64,000 bases of DNA, taken from NCBI GenBank assembly GCA_002355935.1, contig AP017895.1, positions 558,001 to 622,000 of the forward strand, written 5' to 3'. Shown piece after piece: positions 9,832 through 19,045 of this stretch. Below the pieces are notes generated by a model, which ran no database searches, was not told the DNA's origin, and was given only the letters and a program-made list of their open reading frames with translations. Position 1 is the stretch's first letter. Every line of letters starts with the position of its first letter. Source of the stretch: Rothia aeria. GTDB taxonomy: Bacteria > Actinomycetota > Actinomycetes > Actinomycetales > Micrococcaceae. The position numbers were made by a program, and so were the translations under genes.

Positions 9832-10536
9832 ATGAGCGAGCAATCATCGAAAGACAACTCTGTCGAACAGAACCCGCAAGATGCGGTAAAACCTTGGGCG
9901 ACGTCGCAGTCTTCCGGTTCTCAAGCTTCGACGGTGCCGGGGCAGTATGCATACCTGGGAGCCGCGAACCAAACGGAAGCGCCCATAGCCGTGACAACGG
10001 TATACCCTAAATTTCCGCTCCGTTGGCTTTATGGGGTGCGTATTGCGTTCATGATGGTGAGCCTGGGGTTGTCCGTGTGGAGCATATATAACATTGTGGA
10101 GTTTATCGCTGAGTATGGATTCAAGTATTGGGACGCAGAATATTTTCTGCACGTAGTGTTGACATGTGCATTTCTGGTATATCATAGCCTTCAGATACTC
10201 GCCGCTATCTTCTATCTCAAGTCTAAAGCGCTGGGATTTATTCTGAGCATCAATATTATTGGTCTGATCCTTCAAGCTCTAGAAATAACAACGCTAATTA
10301 ATGTGATCACCCATATGGATGACTTCTTCCGGTACGCCATTGGCTTGACGTACCTCTACTGGGCTCTATATTTCATAGACATAGCCCTCTGCATCGTCTT
10401 TATCTTCGTGACGGTTCGAGAATATTCTCGCCGTCGGACGAATAAAACGGTTTGGGTGCAGGGAGGAGCACAGGCGCAAACCGCACAATCTCAGCCTGTA
10501 CGGCCTCAGAACCCGCCTGAGCAGCCCCTAATGTAG
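9832..10536 (+). CDS. Proline-tailed four-TM membrane protein, paralog B1
   Basis: Unknown function; belongs to the same family as the genes at 12195 and 13091. Hydrophilic Ser/Gln-rich N terminus (about 60 residues), around four TM segments, and a Gln/Pro-rich tail (AQSQPVRPQNPPEQPLM). The loop KSKALGFILSINIIG matches SKGKLLGVVRAINIYG of the 12195 gene. The ATG at 9832 lies 7 bases after TAGTTT and may be leaderless; a GTG at 9802 in the same frame is the alternative. Ends at a strong hairpin. Confidence 0.75.
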   Translation: MSEQSSKDNSVEQNPQDAVKPWATSQSSGSQASTVPGQYAYLGAANQTEAPIAVTTVYPKFPLRWLYGVRIAFMMVSLGLSVWSIYNIVEFIAEYGFKYWDAEYFLHVVLTCAFLVYHSLQILAAIFYLKSKALGFILSINIIGLILQALEITTLINVITHMDDFFRYAIGLTYLYWALYFIDIALCIVFIFVTVREYSRRRTNKTVWVQGGAQAQTAQSQPVRPQNPPEQPLM

Positions 10537-10555
10537 CCGATACTCGCAAGCTGTG

Positions 10556-10605
10556 AAAATACATGAGTGCCCCGAACTATGGACGGTTCGGGGCATACGT
10601 ATTTT
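10556..10605 (+). terminator. Terminator after the membrane protein gene
   Basis: Nested stems TGCCCCGAAC/GTTCGGGGCA and AAAATAC/GTATTTT. Confidence 0.75.
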
Positions 10606-10785
10606 AGCTACAACGGGCCTTCTTGATGCTGCTTTCCGCTTTTTGCGCCTTTGCCCGGAGAACTGCCAGCAAATACAAAGACTGAAGCCTTCAAAGCGCG
10701 CCTGTTTTTAAGTCATCCTTCAGATCTGCAGAATACCCTGAAATATCAGCTCATCGTAAAAGCTGCAGACTGGCAAGGAGCGCAC

Positions 10786-11960
10786 ATGTCAAAACATAAT
10801 GAGGAATTACACGCTGTACCTTCACTGCTTGAGCTGGCTGAGCAGCTTGAGAACAAAGCCGCTGAGGAAAAATATGGAAGCAAACGCAGGACAAAGAAGA
10901 CGAAGAAGAAGCTCGAACTGCGCAGCAAACAGGGAAGGGCACCCAGCCAGAAGACACGGACAAAAACGATCAGGCGCCTCAACCTGCGGATGAAGATACG
11001 CGCCGCAACGACCATGCGGAGCAAAGCACACACGGGGAGCCGGATGAGACCTCCGAAAAACCCGCACCTGCTAGCGAGGATGCTAAGCAGACAAACCGCG
11101 TGTCTGCTGGTGTTGCATCCACTGGAGGTGCGTCAGAAACCTCTATCGTTCCTCCCAAGACTAAGGCTGAGGCGTACACGCTCGCCAAGACCGCACGCAC
11201 CTTTAAAGTCGTCTTTATTGGAGTTCGGTTCTTTTTTCTCCTGCTCCCGCTTCTTGCACTATTGGTTGCTACGGTATCTGGGGTGGTGTTTCCTGCACCT
11301 ACAGTCTTCGCGTACCCGATTCTGCTTTTACTGAGCCTAGGCCAACTTGATAAAGGACGTGTTGCCGTAAACGTCGCGGCTAATATCTTAACGTTACTGA
11401 GCCTGCCCTTTTTGTGGGGAATCACCATGTCGCTCTACAAAATATTTATGACTCCGGGCATTATGCTGTGCGCCTTCGAGCTATTTTGCGCTGTATACAG
11501 CTTGGCGCAGGCGCCCAAAATCTCCAAAGGTTATATCCAGTTGGGGGAGGGCGGTCGGCATCTCTATGAGAAATACTTAACTGCTGAGGACTTACCCCGT
11601 GAAATGTCGTTAAGCAATATAACGCCCCCTGCACACCCGGATACCCCAGAAAAACCTGTCGAAAACCCTGAAGGAGGCGCCAAATCCTCCAGTAATACTG
11701 TGCCTGAAAGCACGGAATCGACCAGTACCGATGCTCCCACAGAGACGACAGTGCCAGCCGTCACTCAGAGCGATGAGCCTGAGACAGAGATTCCGGAAAC
11801 CCATGATAAAGAACCCGCCTCGAGCGACTCGGGCGAACATAACAGCCTTCTCCCCGGTATCCCGGTTGTATCTGAGCATCTGGTGCAGCAAGCCCAAAGC
11901 TCTCAACTGCGGCCGCAATCCCACCCAAGTTCCAAGCAACATAAGACCCACGATCACTAA
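10786..11960 (+). CDS. Charged-tailed membrane protein (frame broken)
   Basis: Unknown function. The ATG at 10786 follows AAGGAG by 6 bases. Residues 1-30 form a Leu/Glu-rich helix (LLELAEQLENKAAEEKYG). The frame breaks near 10875-10878: adding a G ('tatgg[g]aagc') continues into KQTQDKEDEEEARTAQQT, a long acidic disordered region, then around four TM segments and a Pro/Thr/Ser/Glu-rich tail of more than 120 residues. The uncorrected frame is Arg/Lys-rich nonsense. Layout (disordered tail, TM core, disordered tail) matches the adjacent proline-rich family, though sequence similarity is weak. Confidence 0.7.
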
Positions 11961-12188
11961 ACGCCTGCATATCGCATTGTGCGGGTGAGCACTGGTTGGC
12001 ACCGGCCCGTTGTAAAACCTTGGGAAACAGCACATCATGCCACCCGTGTGTTAGTAATCTAGTGGAGGGGTAGCGGGTTCGGAGAAGACGCAAATTTCTC
12101 ACTATTTGATATTTTGGGTTGATATTTGATGTTTTTTAATAATTCCACGCCAGATTGTCAGCTTACCTTCAGGTTGGGTGTTTAGGAT

Positions 12189-12194
12189 GCCTAC
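12189..12194 (+). promoter_or_regulatory. Six-base spacer of leaderless start (TAGGAT at 12183-12188)
   Basis: TAGGAT ends at 12188, six bases before the ATG at 12195; no Shine-Dalgarno is visible. Confidence 0.5.
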
Positions 12195-13007
12195 ATGAGC
12201 GCCGATAACATATTTCAGCAACGACACACTGAAGAGTCTGTGTACGATGTAGATCACCTCCCCTACTCGCTGTTATACGAACAGCCTCAGGCACCGGTGC
12301 AATCATCGCATACGGTGCACCCTTATGGGCCAGTCAATCAGCAGACTCAGTATCAGTTTGTATCGCAGGGAGCCGAGATACCGCCTCCCGCCTATGCTCC
12401 ACCTGCTTTTCCAGCCGCACCGCTGCCGCCGCAGGGAGCTATGTCGCCGCCTGTTGTAGAGGTCTCACCGCTTAAATATGTTGCCTTATACTGGGTGCGT
12501 GCTTATGTACCAATGGTTATTATGCTTCTGGGCTTATGGTGTATATATTTTAACTTTCTTCGCGGTGCAGAAGAATATTACTTTATTGTAACCATCCTGT
12601 TTGTTGTACCCAATATAACATATATGGTGAACATCATATTGCAGGCTTTCTGTGCTTATTTTTATAGTAAAGGAAAGTTGTTAGGTGTAGTACGGGCCAT
12701 TAATATTTATGGATTCGTGGCCTGTGGGTTACCTATGGTTGTAGCTTTTGCGATAAACCCGTTTATTTTACCGTTCTTGGTGTTTGACATTGCTATGGGA
12801 ATCTTTTACATGTTAGAAATAGCAAGCCATCAGCGGCAGGAAGAGGCGGAACGTATGTTCGCCTCGCAGCCGACGTACCCCAATAACGGCGTGGTACCGC
12901 CGCAGTTTGCCTATCCGTCCGCTGCCCCCATCCCGCCAACTCAACAGGCGGTGCAGGCTCCCTATCCGCATCCACCCGCTGTCCCGGACGTACACCTTAA
13001 TAATTGA
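12195..13007 (+). CDS. Proline-rich four-TM membrane protein, paralog B2
   Basis: Unknown function. About 90 Pro/Tyr/Gln-rich residues (PPPAYAPPAFPAAPLPPQ), then around four TM segments, then a second Pro-rich tail. FYSKGKLLGVVRAINIYG is shared with the gene at 13091 (YQRGKLLGLAMGINIYG after frame repair). DNA is noticeably more AT-rich than the flanking housekeeping genes. Leaderless-type start after TAGGAT. Paralog of 9832 and 13091. Confidence 0.8.
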   Translation: MSADNIFQQRHTEESVYDVDHLPYSLLYEQPQAPVQSSHTVHPYGPVNQQTQYQFVSQGAEIPPPAYAPPAFPAAPLPPQGAMSPPVVEVSPLKYVALYWVRAYVPMVIMLLGLWCIYFNFLRGAEEYYFIVTILFVVPNITYMVNIILQAFCAYFYSKGKLLGVVRAINIYGFVACGLPMVVAFAINPFILPFLVFDIAMGIFYMLEIASHQRQEEAERMFASQPTYPNNGVVPPQFAYPSAAPIPPTQQAVQAPYPHPPAVPDVHLNN

Positions 13008-13090
13008 GGAGCGCACCCAATAGATAACACTGTCATAGTGGCTGGTAGTGCATAGTTGCAGTTTTTTAAAATTTTAAGGATACAGACCGT

Positions 13091-13728
13091 ATGAATAATT
13101 CTGGATTCCCACAGAATCCTTACATGGGAGTGCCCCCTCAAGTGCCCCCGACCGCCGCAGTGCCGTATGGGCCGAGTGCGCAGAAGCCCAATACTATATA
13201 TATTGTTTTTTACTGGCTGCGTTTTATTGTGCATGCAGCACACATTGGTTTCTGGATTTTTATAGTCACAACTCTTAGATCAGGGTCGACCGACTATGAA
13301 CAAGGTTTGGGCATGGTCATCGGTATCATGCTTTTGATCTTAGGTACCCCCTATATTTTGTATATTATCCTGCAGATTATTAGCGCTATTATGTATCAGC
13401 GCGGAAAACTTTTGGCCTGGCCATGGGTATAAATATTTACGGTGCGGTACTTGCGGGAATCGCTGTTTTCTTCCTTTTATTTTGGGGGATTGAGGGCGGA
13501 GAAGTGGAATTAATTAGTGGTGGTCTTATGTCTTTGTTGGGGATGACGGTCTGCATTCTCTACTCGGTAGACTGTGCACGGCATATGCAGGACATTAAGA
13601 GGCAGCGTGAATATCAGCGGCTAGCCATGCAGCAAGCAGCTGCAGCCTACCCTGCATATGGGGGCGGGATGGTGCCGCAATACACCCAGGTAGGGTACGA
13701 GCAGCAGCCACCGCATTACTACCAGTAG
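13091..13728 (+). CDS. Proline-tailed four-TM membrane protein, paralog B3 (frame broken)
   Basis: Third member of the B subgroup. Short Pro-rich N terminus (GVPPQVPPTAAVPYGP), TM segments, and a Gln/Tyr/Pro tail ending QPPHYYQ. The frame breaks at 13411-13416: adding one G in 'ttttggcctgg' turns LLAWPWV-stop into LLGLAMGINIYGAVLAG, which aligns with the 12195 paralog. A strong terminator follows. Function unknown; the separate downstream reading frame is not an independent gene. Confidence 0.78.
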
Positions 13729-13730
13729 CA

Positions 13731-13768
13731 GTGTGGGCCTCACCCGTGAAGGGTGAGGCCCACGTTTT
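13731..13768 (+). terminator. Terminator
   Basis: GTGGGCCTCACCC-gtgaa... pairs with GGGTGAGGCCCAC, followed by GTTTT. Confidence 0.85.
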
Positions 13769-13802
13769 GGTGTTAAATATTTAGCTGCTGGTTGATGGTG
13801 GG

Positions 13803-14399
13803 CTACTTGCTGCCACACCCGCAGCCACCGCATCCGCAGCCGCCGGACTTGATGGCAACAGAACCCTCTGTAGGAATGCCGTCACCGGTATCCCCGCCCA
13901 TGAGATTCACGCGGTTACCAATATCGGGACCACCCACCACCTGTGGCTTCTTCCCGGCAAGAGTGGCCGCGAACCCGGCGGGTTCACGTAACCCGCCCGG
14001 CGATAAGTCAGGCACCGGGCTGCCTGCGCCCCCGGTTGGTCCACAGGCAGCAGCAGCCGCATTAACCTTCGGATTTTTGACCGTGTGTGCTTTTGCAAAA
14101 CGTTTCAGCTGCTCAGCGGTGGGGTACATGAATGATACTTTTACTTCGCCATTCACCAGCATAATAGGCAGAACCTCAAGGCCGCTCATAGCAATCTGCT
14201 CCGCCACCGGTTCGCACTCCTCAAATGCTGAGGGGTAGGTGTCGGTGGCAAACACCTCAATATCAACCCCGTCATCCAAAGCCTGCTGCGCTGCGCCTAA
14301 AAAGGCGCTGCGTTCCACATCGCCCGGGTCGTTGGGGTTCTCTCCTGGACCCGGGATGAAGACCTCAAGAATAGTGCCTGTTGGCTGCTCTTCGCTCAT
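13803..14399 (-). CDS. ArsD-like thioredoxin-fold protein with Cys-rich tail
   Basis: Residues 10-100 resemble the ArsD metallochaperone fold: ILEVFIPGPG, then ALDDGVDIEVFATDTYPSAF and GLEVLPIMLVNGEVK...YPTAEQLKRF. The paired N-terminal cysteines of true ArsD are absent (PGPGENPNDPG instead). The C terminus ends GGCGCGGCGCGSK, a cysteine array that could bind metal. No arsA or arsR is nearby. Start at 14399 with GGAG 5 bases upstream. Best described as an ArsD-related protein of unknown function, perhaps a metal carrier. Confidence 0.65.
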   Translation of the reverse strand: MSEEQPTGTILEVFIPGPGENPNDPGDVERSAFLGAAQQALDDGVDIEVFATDTYPSAFEECEPVAEQIAMSGLEVLPIMLVNGEVKVSFMYPTAEQLKRFAKAHTVKNPKVNAAAAACGPTGGAGSPVPDLSPGGLREPAGFAATLAGKKPQVVGGPDIGNRVNLMGGDTGDGIPTEGSVAIKSGGCGCGGCGCGSK

Positions 14400-14699
14400 A
14401 CCCACTCCGCTGTTGTTTATCGATGCACCATCATGTGCCTGAACTTGCTCCTAAGTTTACTCGCGTTGCATCTGTGCTGACAGGGGGATGCAGCAAGGAT
14501 GCGCGCACGGCTTAACCGCCCTAACCCCAGGCAGGGAAACCTATAAAAACGAGTGGTGCGGCACATCTTCCACAATACGTCATGGGGTTTTGGCCACACC
14601 CCTCACCCGCTGAATACGGTATCCTTGATGCAGAAACGTGTTCCAGATCGCCACTGGGGATCGCATCGGTTTCATGACCACCCCACTGAAGGAGATTAT

Positions 14700-15203
14700 A
14701 TGTTTGGATTCGGCAAGAAAAAAGAAGCTGCAGAACAGCCTGCCGCCGAAATTTATGTAGCACCTGTCAGCGGTGAATACCTGCCTCTCGCCGAGGTTTC
14801 AGACCCTGTTTTTTCGCAGGGCGTGATGGGTGATGGCTACGCTGTGGACCCCACCGATGGTGTTATCTGCGCCCCCGTGAGCGGCGAGATCGCACTCATT
14901 CAGGACACCCTGCACGCATTTATGATTCGCACCCCTAACGGTGGTGAGGTGCTGGTGCACATCGGCATTGACACCGTAGACCTTGGTGGTGAAGGGTTTG
15001 AGGGTCTGGCTAAAGTCGCCGATAAGGTTGATGCGGGCGACCCCATTGTGAAGGTGGACTGGGCCGCAATTGAAGGGCGCATCCCCTCAAAAGAAACCAT
15101 GGTGATGATTACTAATACCGCGAAGTTCAATATTTCTAAGGAATCTGACGCTCGCCGCACCGTTCAAGCTGGCGACCGCGTTGCTGAAGCCACCAAGAAA
15201 TAG
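14700..15203 (+). CDS. PTS glucose-type EIIA component
   Basis: Cytoplasmic phosphocarrier that passes phosphate from HPr to an EIIB(C) sugar permease. VLVHIGIDTVDLGGEGF contains the phosphorylated His; CAPVSGEIALIQDTLHAFMI is the other conserved block. Length 167 aa fits a free-standing EIIA-Glc. GAAGGAG at 14689-14695 sets the start. No EIIB/EIIC lies alongside, so it probably serves permeases encoded elsewhere. Ends at a strong hairpin. Confidence 0.92.
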   Translation: MFGFGKKKEAAEQPAAEIYVAPVSGEYLPLAEVSDPVFSQGVMGDGYAVDPTDGVICAPVSGEIALIQDTLHAFMIRTPNGGEVLVHIGIDTVDLGGEGFEGLAKVADKVDAGDPIVKVDWAAIEGRIPSKETMVMITNTAKFNISKESDARRTVQAGDRVAEATKK

Positions 15204-15230
15204 TAAATTTCACTTTTCCGCACCTAATCT

Positions 15231-15285
15231 CGCCCGCCGTCGCGTGTATCGGGACCCTCCGATACCCGCCCGGCGGGCTATTTTT
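15231..15285 (+). terminator. Terminator after EIIA
   Basis: GCCCGCCG...CGGCGGGC with inner GTATCGG/CCGATAC stem and a following T run. Confidence 0.8.
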
Positions 15286-15558
15286 ATGCGTACTTTGTGT
15301 ATTTATGGGGTATTGAAGGCCCCGTTAGCCGCGTAATGCTCTGGATAGAACGGCTGCTACCCGAAACCATTTTATGCTCCTGACTAGGGGCTTTATTTTC
15401 TGCTGCAAAAAACACGCATAAATCTTTAGAAAACAGAGACAGACAGCTTAAAATAGATATGCTACTTAAAGCATAAGTTCACTACAAGTAGGGCTTAATG
15501 CACACACATAACACACGTAAAACTGAATTAACAACGAATGAACGAGGGAGACTACCCG
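15286..15558. other. Intergenic region upstream of GDPD
   Basis: AT-rich (aaaatagatatgctacttaaagcat). Presumed promoter; no specific operator recognised. Confidence 0.3.
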
Positions 15559-17175
15559 ATGACAACATTCAACTTTAACTTGAACCGTCGTGCCTTTATT
15601 GGCGCCGGAACACTAGGAGCAGCCGCAAGCGTCTTTGGGACGGCAAGCAGTGCATCTGCCGCAGAAGCGAGGCAAAACGCCGCCCCGCAGGCGCAGGGGA
15701 CACTCCCAGGTGCCGTATCAACTGCTGCACACAACTTTATCCGCCGTCAGGAATTCTTCATCGCCCACCGTGGCGCAGGAGATGTAAACCCCGAACACAC
15801 CGCCTACGCTTACGCAGAATCCGTGCGGCGCGGCGCGGAAGCTGTCGAAATCTCAGTGCGCACCACCTCCGACGGCAGGCTCGTGTGCATGCACGACGAA
15901 ACCCTGCAGCGCACTACGGGGTCAAATATGGTAGTGCGCCACAATACCTACGTGCGGCTGCGCAGCGTATACGTGAACATGCGTGAAACCCTCGGTGAAG
16001 GTGCCCCGCTTGAGCTGATTCCCACCCTGGATGAGGCACTGGATTCCATCGATGCCATTAACCGCAACACCATTCTGTTCATTGAAGCGAAAGACGGCCA
16101 AGGCCAGCGCCTGCTGCTTGAGACGATTAAGCGCCGCAATCTTGCCGCCCGCACCGTCGTAAAAATCTACCGTGACGGCAATGGCAAATACGACCCCAAC
16201 TCCCGCTTCCTCACCCAGGCCAAAGCAGCAGGATGCCAGACCTGGTGCTACTTCGACGCCAATGACAGCCAGCCTGGAATCCAGCGCATGGCTGCCTCCG
16301 CCACTGTGGACGCTATTGGGGTACCCTTCTATGAGAACACGCGCGGTACCGCATCCGGCACCATGTCTGTGGAGAATGTGCGCAAGGTGGTAGGTTACGG
16401 CAAGCCCGTAATTGTGTGGGAGATTCACCGCCGCAGTGTGCACCAGCGTTTCCGTGCCCTGGGTGTGCGCGGGTTTATGTGCCCGGACCCGTACTGGATT
16501 ACCGGCGGTAACCTCGACCCCAACCTAAAGCTGGGGGAGGGGCGCCGCCTGCACGGGATGATTCCGGCTGAAGTTACGAACCCACGCGATATGCCCGACT
16601 ATTCCCGTGGGGCTCTTGTGCACAGTCAGCCCCATGACGAGTCGGTGCTGCTGGGCCCGCTGGTGAGTATGACCATGCGCCAGAACTACACCCTAGACTT
16701 TTCGATGCGTTGGGAAAACAGGCTGCCCTCCACCACCTGGCAGTACGGCTACTTAGTCTTTGGCCGCGAGCACGACGGGCCGTTCGGCATTGCCTCAAAA
16801 TTCCGGGGTGAAGCCACCGATGGGTGCTATATGCTGACGCTGCGCCCCGGCGGCCGTGTGCGTGATGAAAACGGCAAGTACCTCAGTGGAGATATTGCAC
16901 AGGTGCTCCGTTATGATCCGGCCAAACGTGGCAAGGAGCCGGTGGTGCTGCACACCATGAAGCTGGAGAAGCCTCTAGCGGCCAACCGCAATATTGACGG
17001 GAAGATTATTGTGAAGAAGGATTTCTTCTACTACGTGATTAATGGCCAGTACTCGCCGCGGCTGAATGACACCGCATACCGCGGCCCTTATGTGCACTTC
17101 GGCCGGTACCACGGTAATAGCAACGGTGGTCCGTTGGCGCTGACCAGAATGGTTGCGCGCGAATCGTGGGCGTAA
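15559..17175 (+). CDS. Tat-exported glycerophosphodiester phosphodiesterase-like protein
   Basis: Secreted two-domain protein, 538 aa. The N terminus carries a twin-arginine signal (NRRAFIGAGTLGAAASVFG, then SSASA before AEA). A GDPD barrel follows (about residues 65-310): FIAHRGAGDVNPEHTAY and VCMHDETLQRTT carry the two catalytic His. The usual ExD metal pair is ExS here (EISVRTTSDG), so one Asp ligand is replaced by Ser. The C-terminal 220 residues look like a beta-sandwich. GAGGGA at 15544-15549 sets the start. It may hydrolyse teichoic-acid or lipid-derived phosphodiesters, but activity is not assured. Confidence 0.82.
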   Translation: MTTFNFNLNRRAFIGAGTLGAAASVFGTASSASAAEARQNAAPQAQGTLPGAVSTAAHNFIRRQEFFIAHRGAGDVNPEHTAYAYAESVRRGAEAVEISVRTTSDGRLVCMHDETLQRTTGSNMVVRHNTYVRLRSVYVNMRETLGEGAPLELIPTLDEALDSIDAINRNTILFIEAKDGQGQRLLLETIKRRNLAARTVVKIYRDGNGKYDPNSRFLTQAKAAGCQTWCYFDANDSQPGIQRMAASATVDAIGVPFYENTRGTASGTMSVENVRKVVGYGKPVIVWEIHRRSVHQRFRALGVRGFMCPDPYWITGGNLDPNLKLGEGRRLHGMIPAEVTNPRDMPDYSRGALVHSQPHDESVLLGPLVSMTMRQNYTLDFSMRWENRLPSTTWQYGYLVFGREHDGPFGIASKFRGEATDGCYMLTLRPGGRVRDENGKYLSGDIAQVLRYDPAKRGKEPVVLHTMKLEKPLAANRNIDGKIIVKKDFFYYVINGQYSPRLNDTAYRGPYVHFGRYHGNSNGGPLALTRMVARESWA

Positions 17176-17217
17176 CCCCTGACGGTTGGACAGCATCTGC
17201 TGTAGCTAATCGGTGAA

Positions 17218-17233
17218 TGTTTCACGTGAAACA
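17218..17233. other. parS centromere site (ParB-binding)
   Basis: TGTTTCACGTGAAACA is a perfect 16-bp palindrome containing the canonical actinobacterial parS core GTTTCACGTGAAAC. It is intergenic. ParB loads here for chromosome segregation; such sites cluster around oriC. Confidence 0.9.
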
Positions 17234-17277
17234 GCAAAAAAGTAGTTGTTAGCGGTTGCTTTTTGGGGATATAAAGG

Positions 17278-17316
17278 ATGCGGGGTGCCGCCTAAGGTGT
17301 AGGCGGCACCCCGCAT
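17278..17316 (+). terminator. Terminator after GDPD
   Basis: ATGCGGGGTGCCGCCTA pairs perfectly with TAGGCGGCACCCCGCAT across a 5-base loop. Confidence 0.8.
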
Positions 17317-17434
17317 TTGCATGCTTTGCGCAATATTTCTGCACGGTATTCTCTCGTATCACTAGGTTATTGTGTGCGAAGTTATGATGCCTACTGGTGT
17401 GACGAAACCACGAGCCAGCACACAGCAGAGCTTG

Positions 17435-17440
17435 TACACT
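17435..17440 (+). promoter_or_regulatory. -10 box of leaderless DUF6891 gene
   Basis: TACACT ends six bases before the ATG at 17447. Confidence 0.5.
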
Positions 17441-17446
17441 GAGGGC

Positions 17447-18181
17447 ATGAGCCAAGAAATTACTGAAGAAACCGCTACCACTTGGTATAACCATTGTCTT
17501 ACCCTTGACCCACCCGTGCCCGCCGAATGGGGCGTCGATCAAGAAACGCGTGAGGCGATTGAGGGAAGCATTCGCTCCCACCTTGCGATGGGAGTGGGGG
17601 ACCCCGAACAGTACACAGAAATGATCCTAGATAGTATCGACTATCTGCCTGATGACGATCGGGATACTGAAGAGTCGTCTTGCCCCACTGAAGAAGCCAT
17701 TAATGCTTATGCGCGCCAAGTGATTGAACGGCACCGCAACCTGGCTCAAGAGCTCGGCATTACCCGTGAAGACGGCAACCTCGAGCGTGCCTTTGCACAG
17801 CTGGCGGAAGAAGGAATTCTGGGGCGCAGCAACTTCACCTGCTGCGGCACCTGCGGCAACTACGAAATCGTTGATGAGCGCGATAGTTCCCGCACCTGGT
17901 ACGGGTATGTGTTCTACCACCAGCAAGATGCCGAAGCCATCCCACAGGGACGGGGTGTTTTCCTGGGGTATGGCATATTTTGGCCTGCTCACTGCACGAA
18001 AGAACAGTTCGAAGCAATGAGCGAGGAAGAAAAAGACGAAATATACGAGCGTCTGTCTGTCGCTATGATGCGCGATAAAGTGGTGCCTGTTTTAGAGCGA
18101 AACGGGATGCAGGTGGACTGGAATGGTGATTTCAGTCGCCGCCCCTATATTCATAATGTGTGGGCATTTGAGGTGCCCTAG
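17447..18181 (+). CDS. DUF6891 family protein
   Basis: Cytoplasmic protein of unknown function, 244 aa. The DUF6891 signature is clear: NFTCCGTCGNYEI (three cysteines), then GYVFYHQQDAE and GVFLGYGIF. The first 90 residues are acidic and helical. TACACT ends six bases before this ATG, indicating a leaderless start; an upstream ATG at 17372 has nothing in support. Ends before a strong hairpin at 18227-18258. Confidence 0.8.
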   Translation: MSQEITEETATTWYNHCLTLDPPVPAEWGVDQETREAIEGSIRSHLAMGVGDPEQYTEMILDSIDYLPDDDRDTEESSCPTEEAINAYARQVIERHRNLAQELGITREDGNLERAFAQLAEEGILGRSNFTCCGTCGNYEIVDERDSSRTWYGYVFYHQQDAEAIPQGRGVFLGYGIFWPAHCTKEQFEAMSEEEKDEIYERLSVAMMRDKVVPVLERNGMQVDWNGDFSRRPYIHNVWAFEVP

Positions 18182-18226
18182 AAGCTGGTGTGATACGCCT
18201 ATAGTGGCTGAGGCGCAGCGAATACC

Positions 18227-18258
18227 GCGCCCGGGCAGGTGGTTTCCTGCCCGGGCGC
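18227..18258. terminator. Bidirectional terminator
   Basis: GCGCCCGGGCAGG pairs with CCTGCCCGGGCGC between convergent genes. Confidence 0.75.
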
Positions 18259-18313
18259 ATACTGTTAACTATCGAACCTAAAACCCCGTAAACAATCTCT
18301 GTAGATTGCTTTT

Positions 18314-18909
18314 CTATTCAGGCAGCAGGTTCAGTGCAATGTTGAAGAGATGCTCCCGATTGGTTGAGGCTGACAGGGTTGAGCGCACCATAAACCCCTG
18401 GAAAGTGAGGATGAGCGCATCCGCTGTGTCGCTGACGAAAGAATGCAGTTCGTCGGCAGAAGGTTTGCGTTTATTTTTCGCCTTGAGATACTGCTGACCC
18501 CAAGGGGTGAGCGACTGGGCAACAATATCGTGCAGGGTAGTAAAAGCGTGTTGGTGGATTCTTGCACCTCGGGAACAGTAAAAGCTTCCAGGCGGATACG
18601 CAACATTGAGGTGAAGTTCGCTTCGACGGCTGAGGTGCTAAAAATCATGCGCATAATATCGCGTGGTGAGGGAGTATTGAGTTCCTGGTAAGCAGCGGTG
18701 ATCATATCGATACGCTGTTGAACAGTGGCATGCAGAATATCGCCTTTGCCGTCAAAGTGCGAGTAGATGGAACCCGAGGAAAGCCCAGATTCTTTAATAA
18801 TGTCGCTCATGGAGGTATGGGTGTACCCCTTGGCGGTAAAACACGTGAAGGCGGCGTCGATAATTTGGCGTCGACGTGCCTGTTTAGTGGCTTCGGTCAG
18901 ACGTGGCAT
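18314..18909 (-). CDS. TetR-family regulator (frame broken)
   Basis: Predicted repressor of the divergent YhgE-like gene. MSDIIKESGLSSGSIYSHF is the TetR helix-turn-helix (about residues 33-52). The frame breaks near 18541-18545: adding one T in CTTTTACTACC gives NTLFTTLHDIVAQSLTPWG and an open frame to the TAG at 18314-18316, restoring a normal ligand-binding domain of about 198 aa. Two matching palindromes lie in the 168-bp divergent promoter region. Confidence 0.85.
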
Positions 18910-18983
18910 GCCTTAAGACTATACCTTTCCGAGGAGTTTGCGCTAGATAAAAATAGAATGTTTATTCTCTGTTGTGAGATTAT

Positions 18984-19005
18984 AAACAAAATGATTATTG
19001 TGTTT
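18984..19005. promoter_or_regulatory. Putative TetR operator O1
   Basis: AAACAAAA-TGATTA-TTGTGTTT: same arm sequence and 6-base centre as O2, with one mismatched pair. Confidence 0.6.
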
Positions 19006-19045
19006 GCATCTGGTCTTTATGCAGAGTAGAGTCTTAGGTGTTAAT

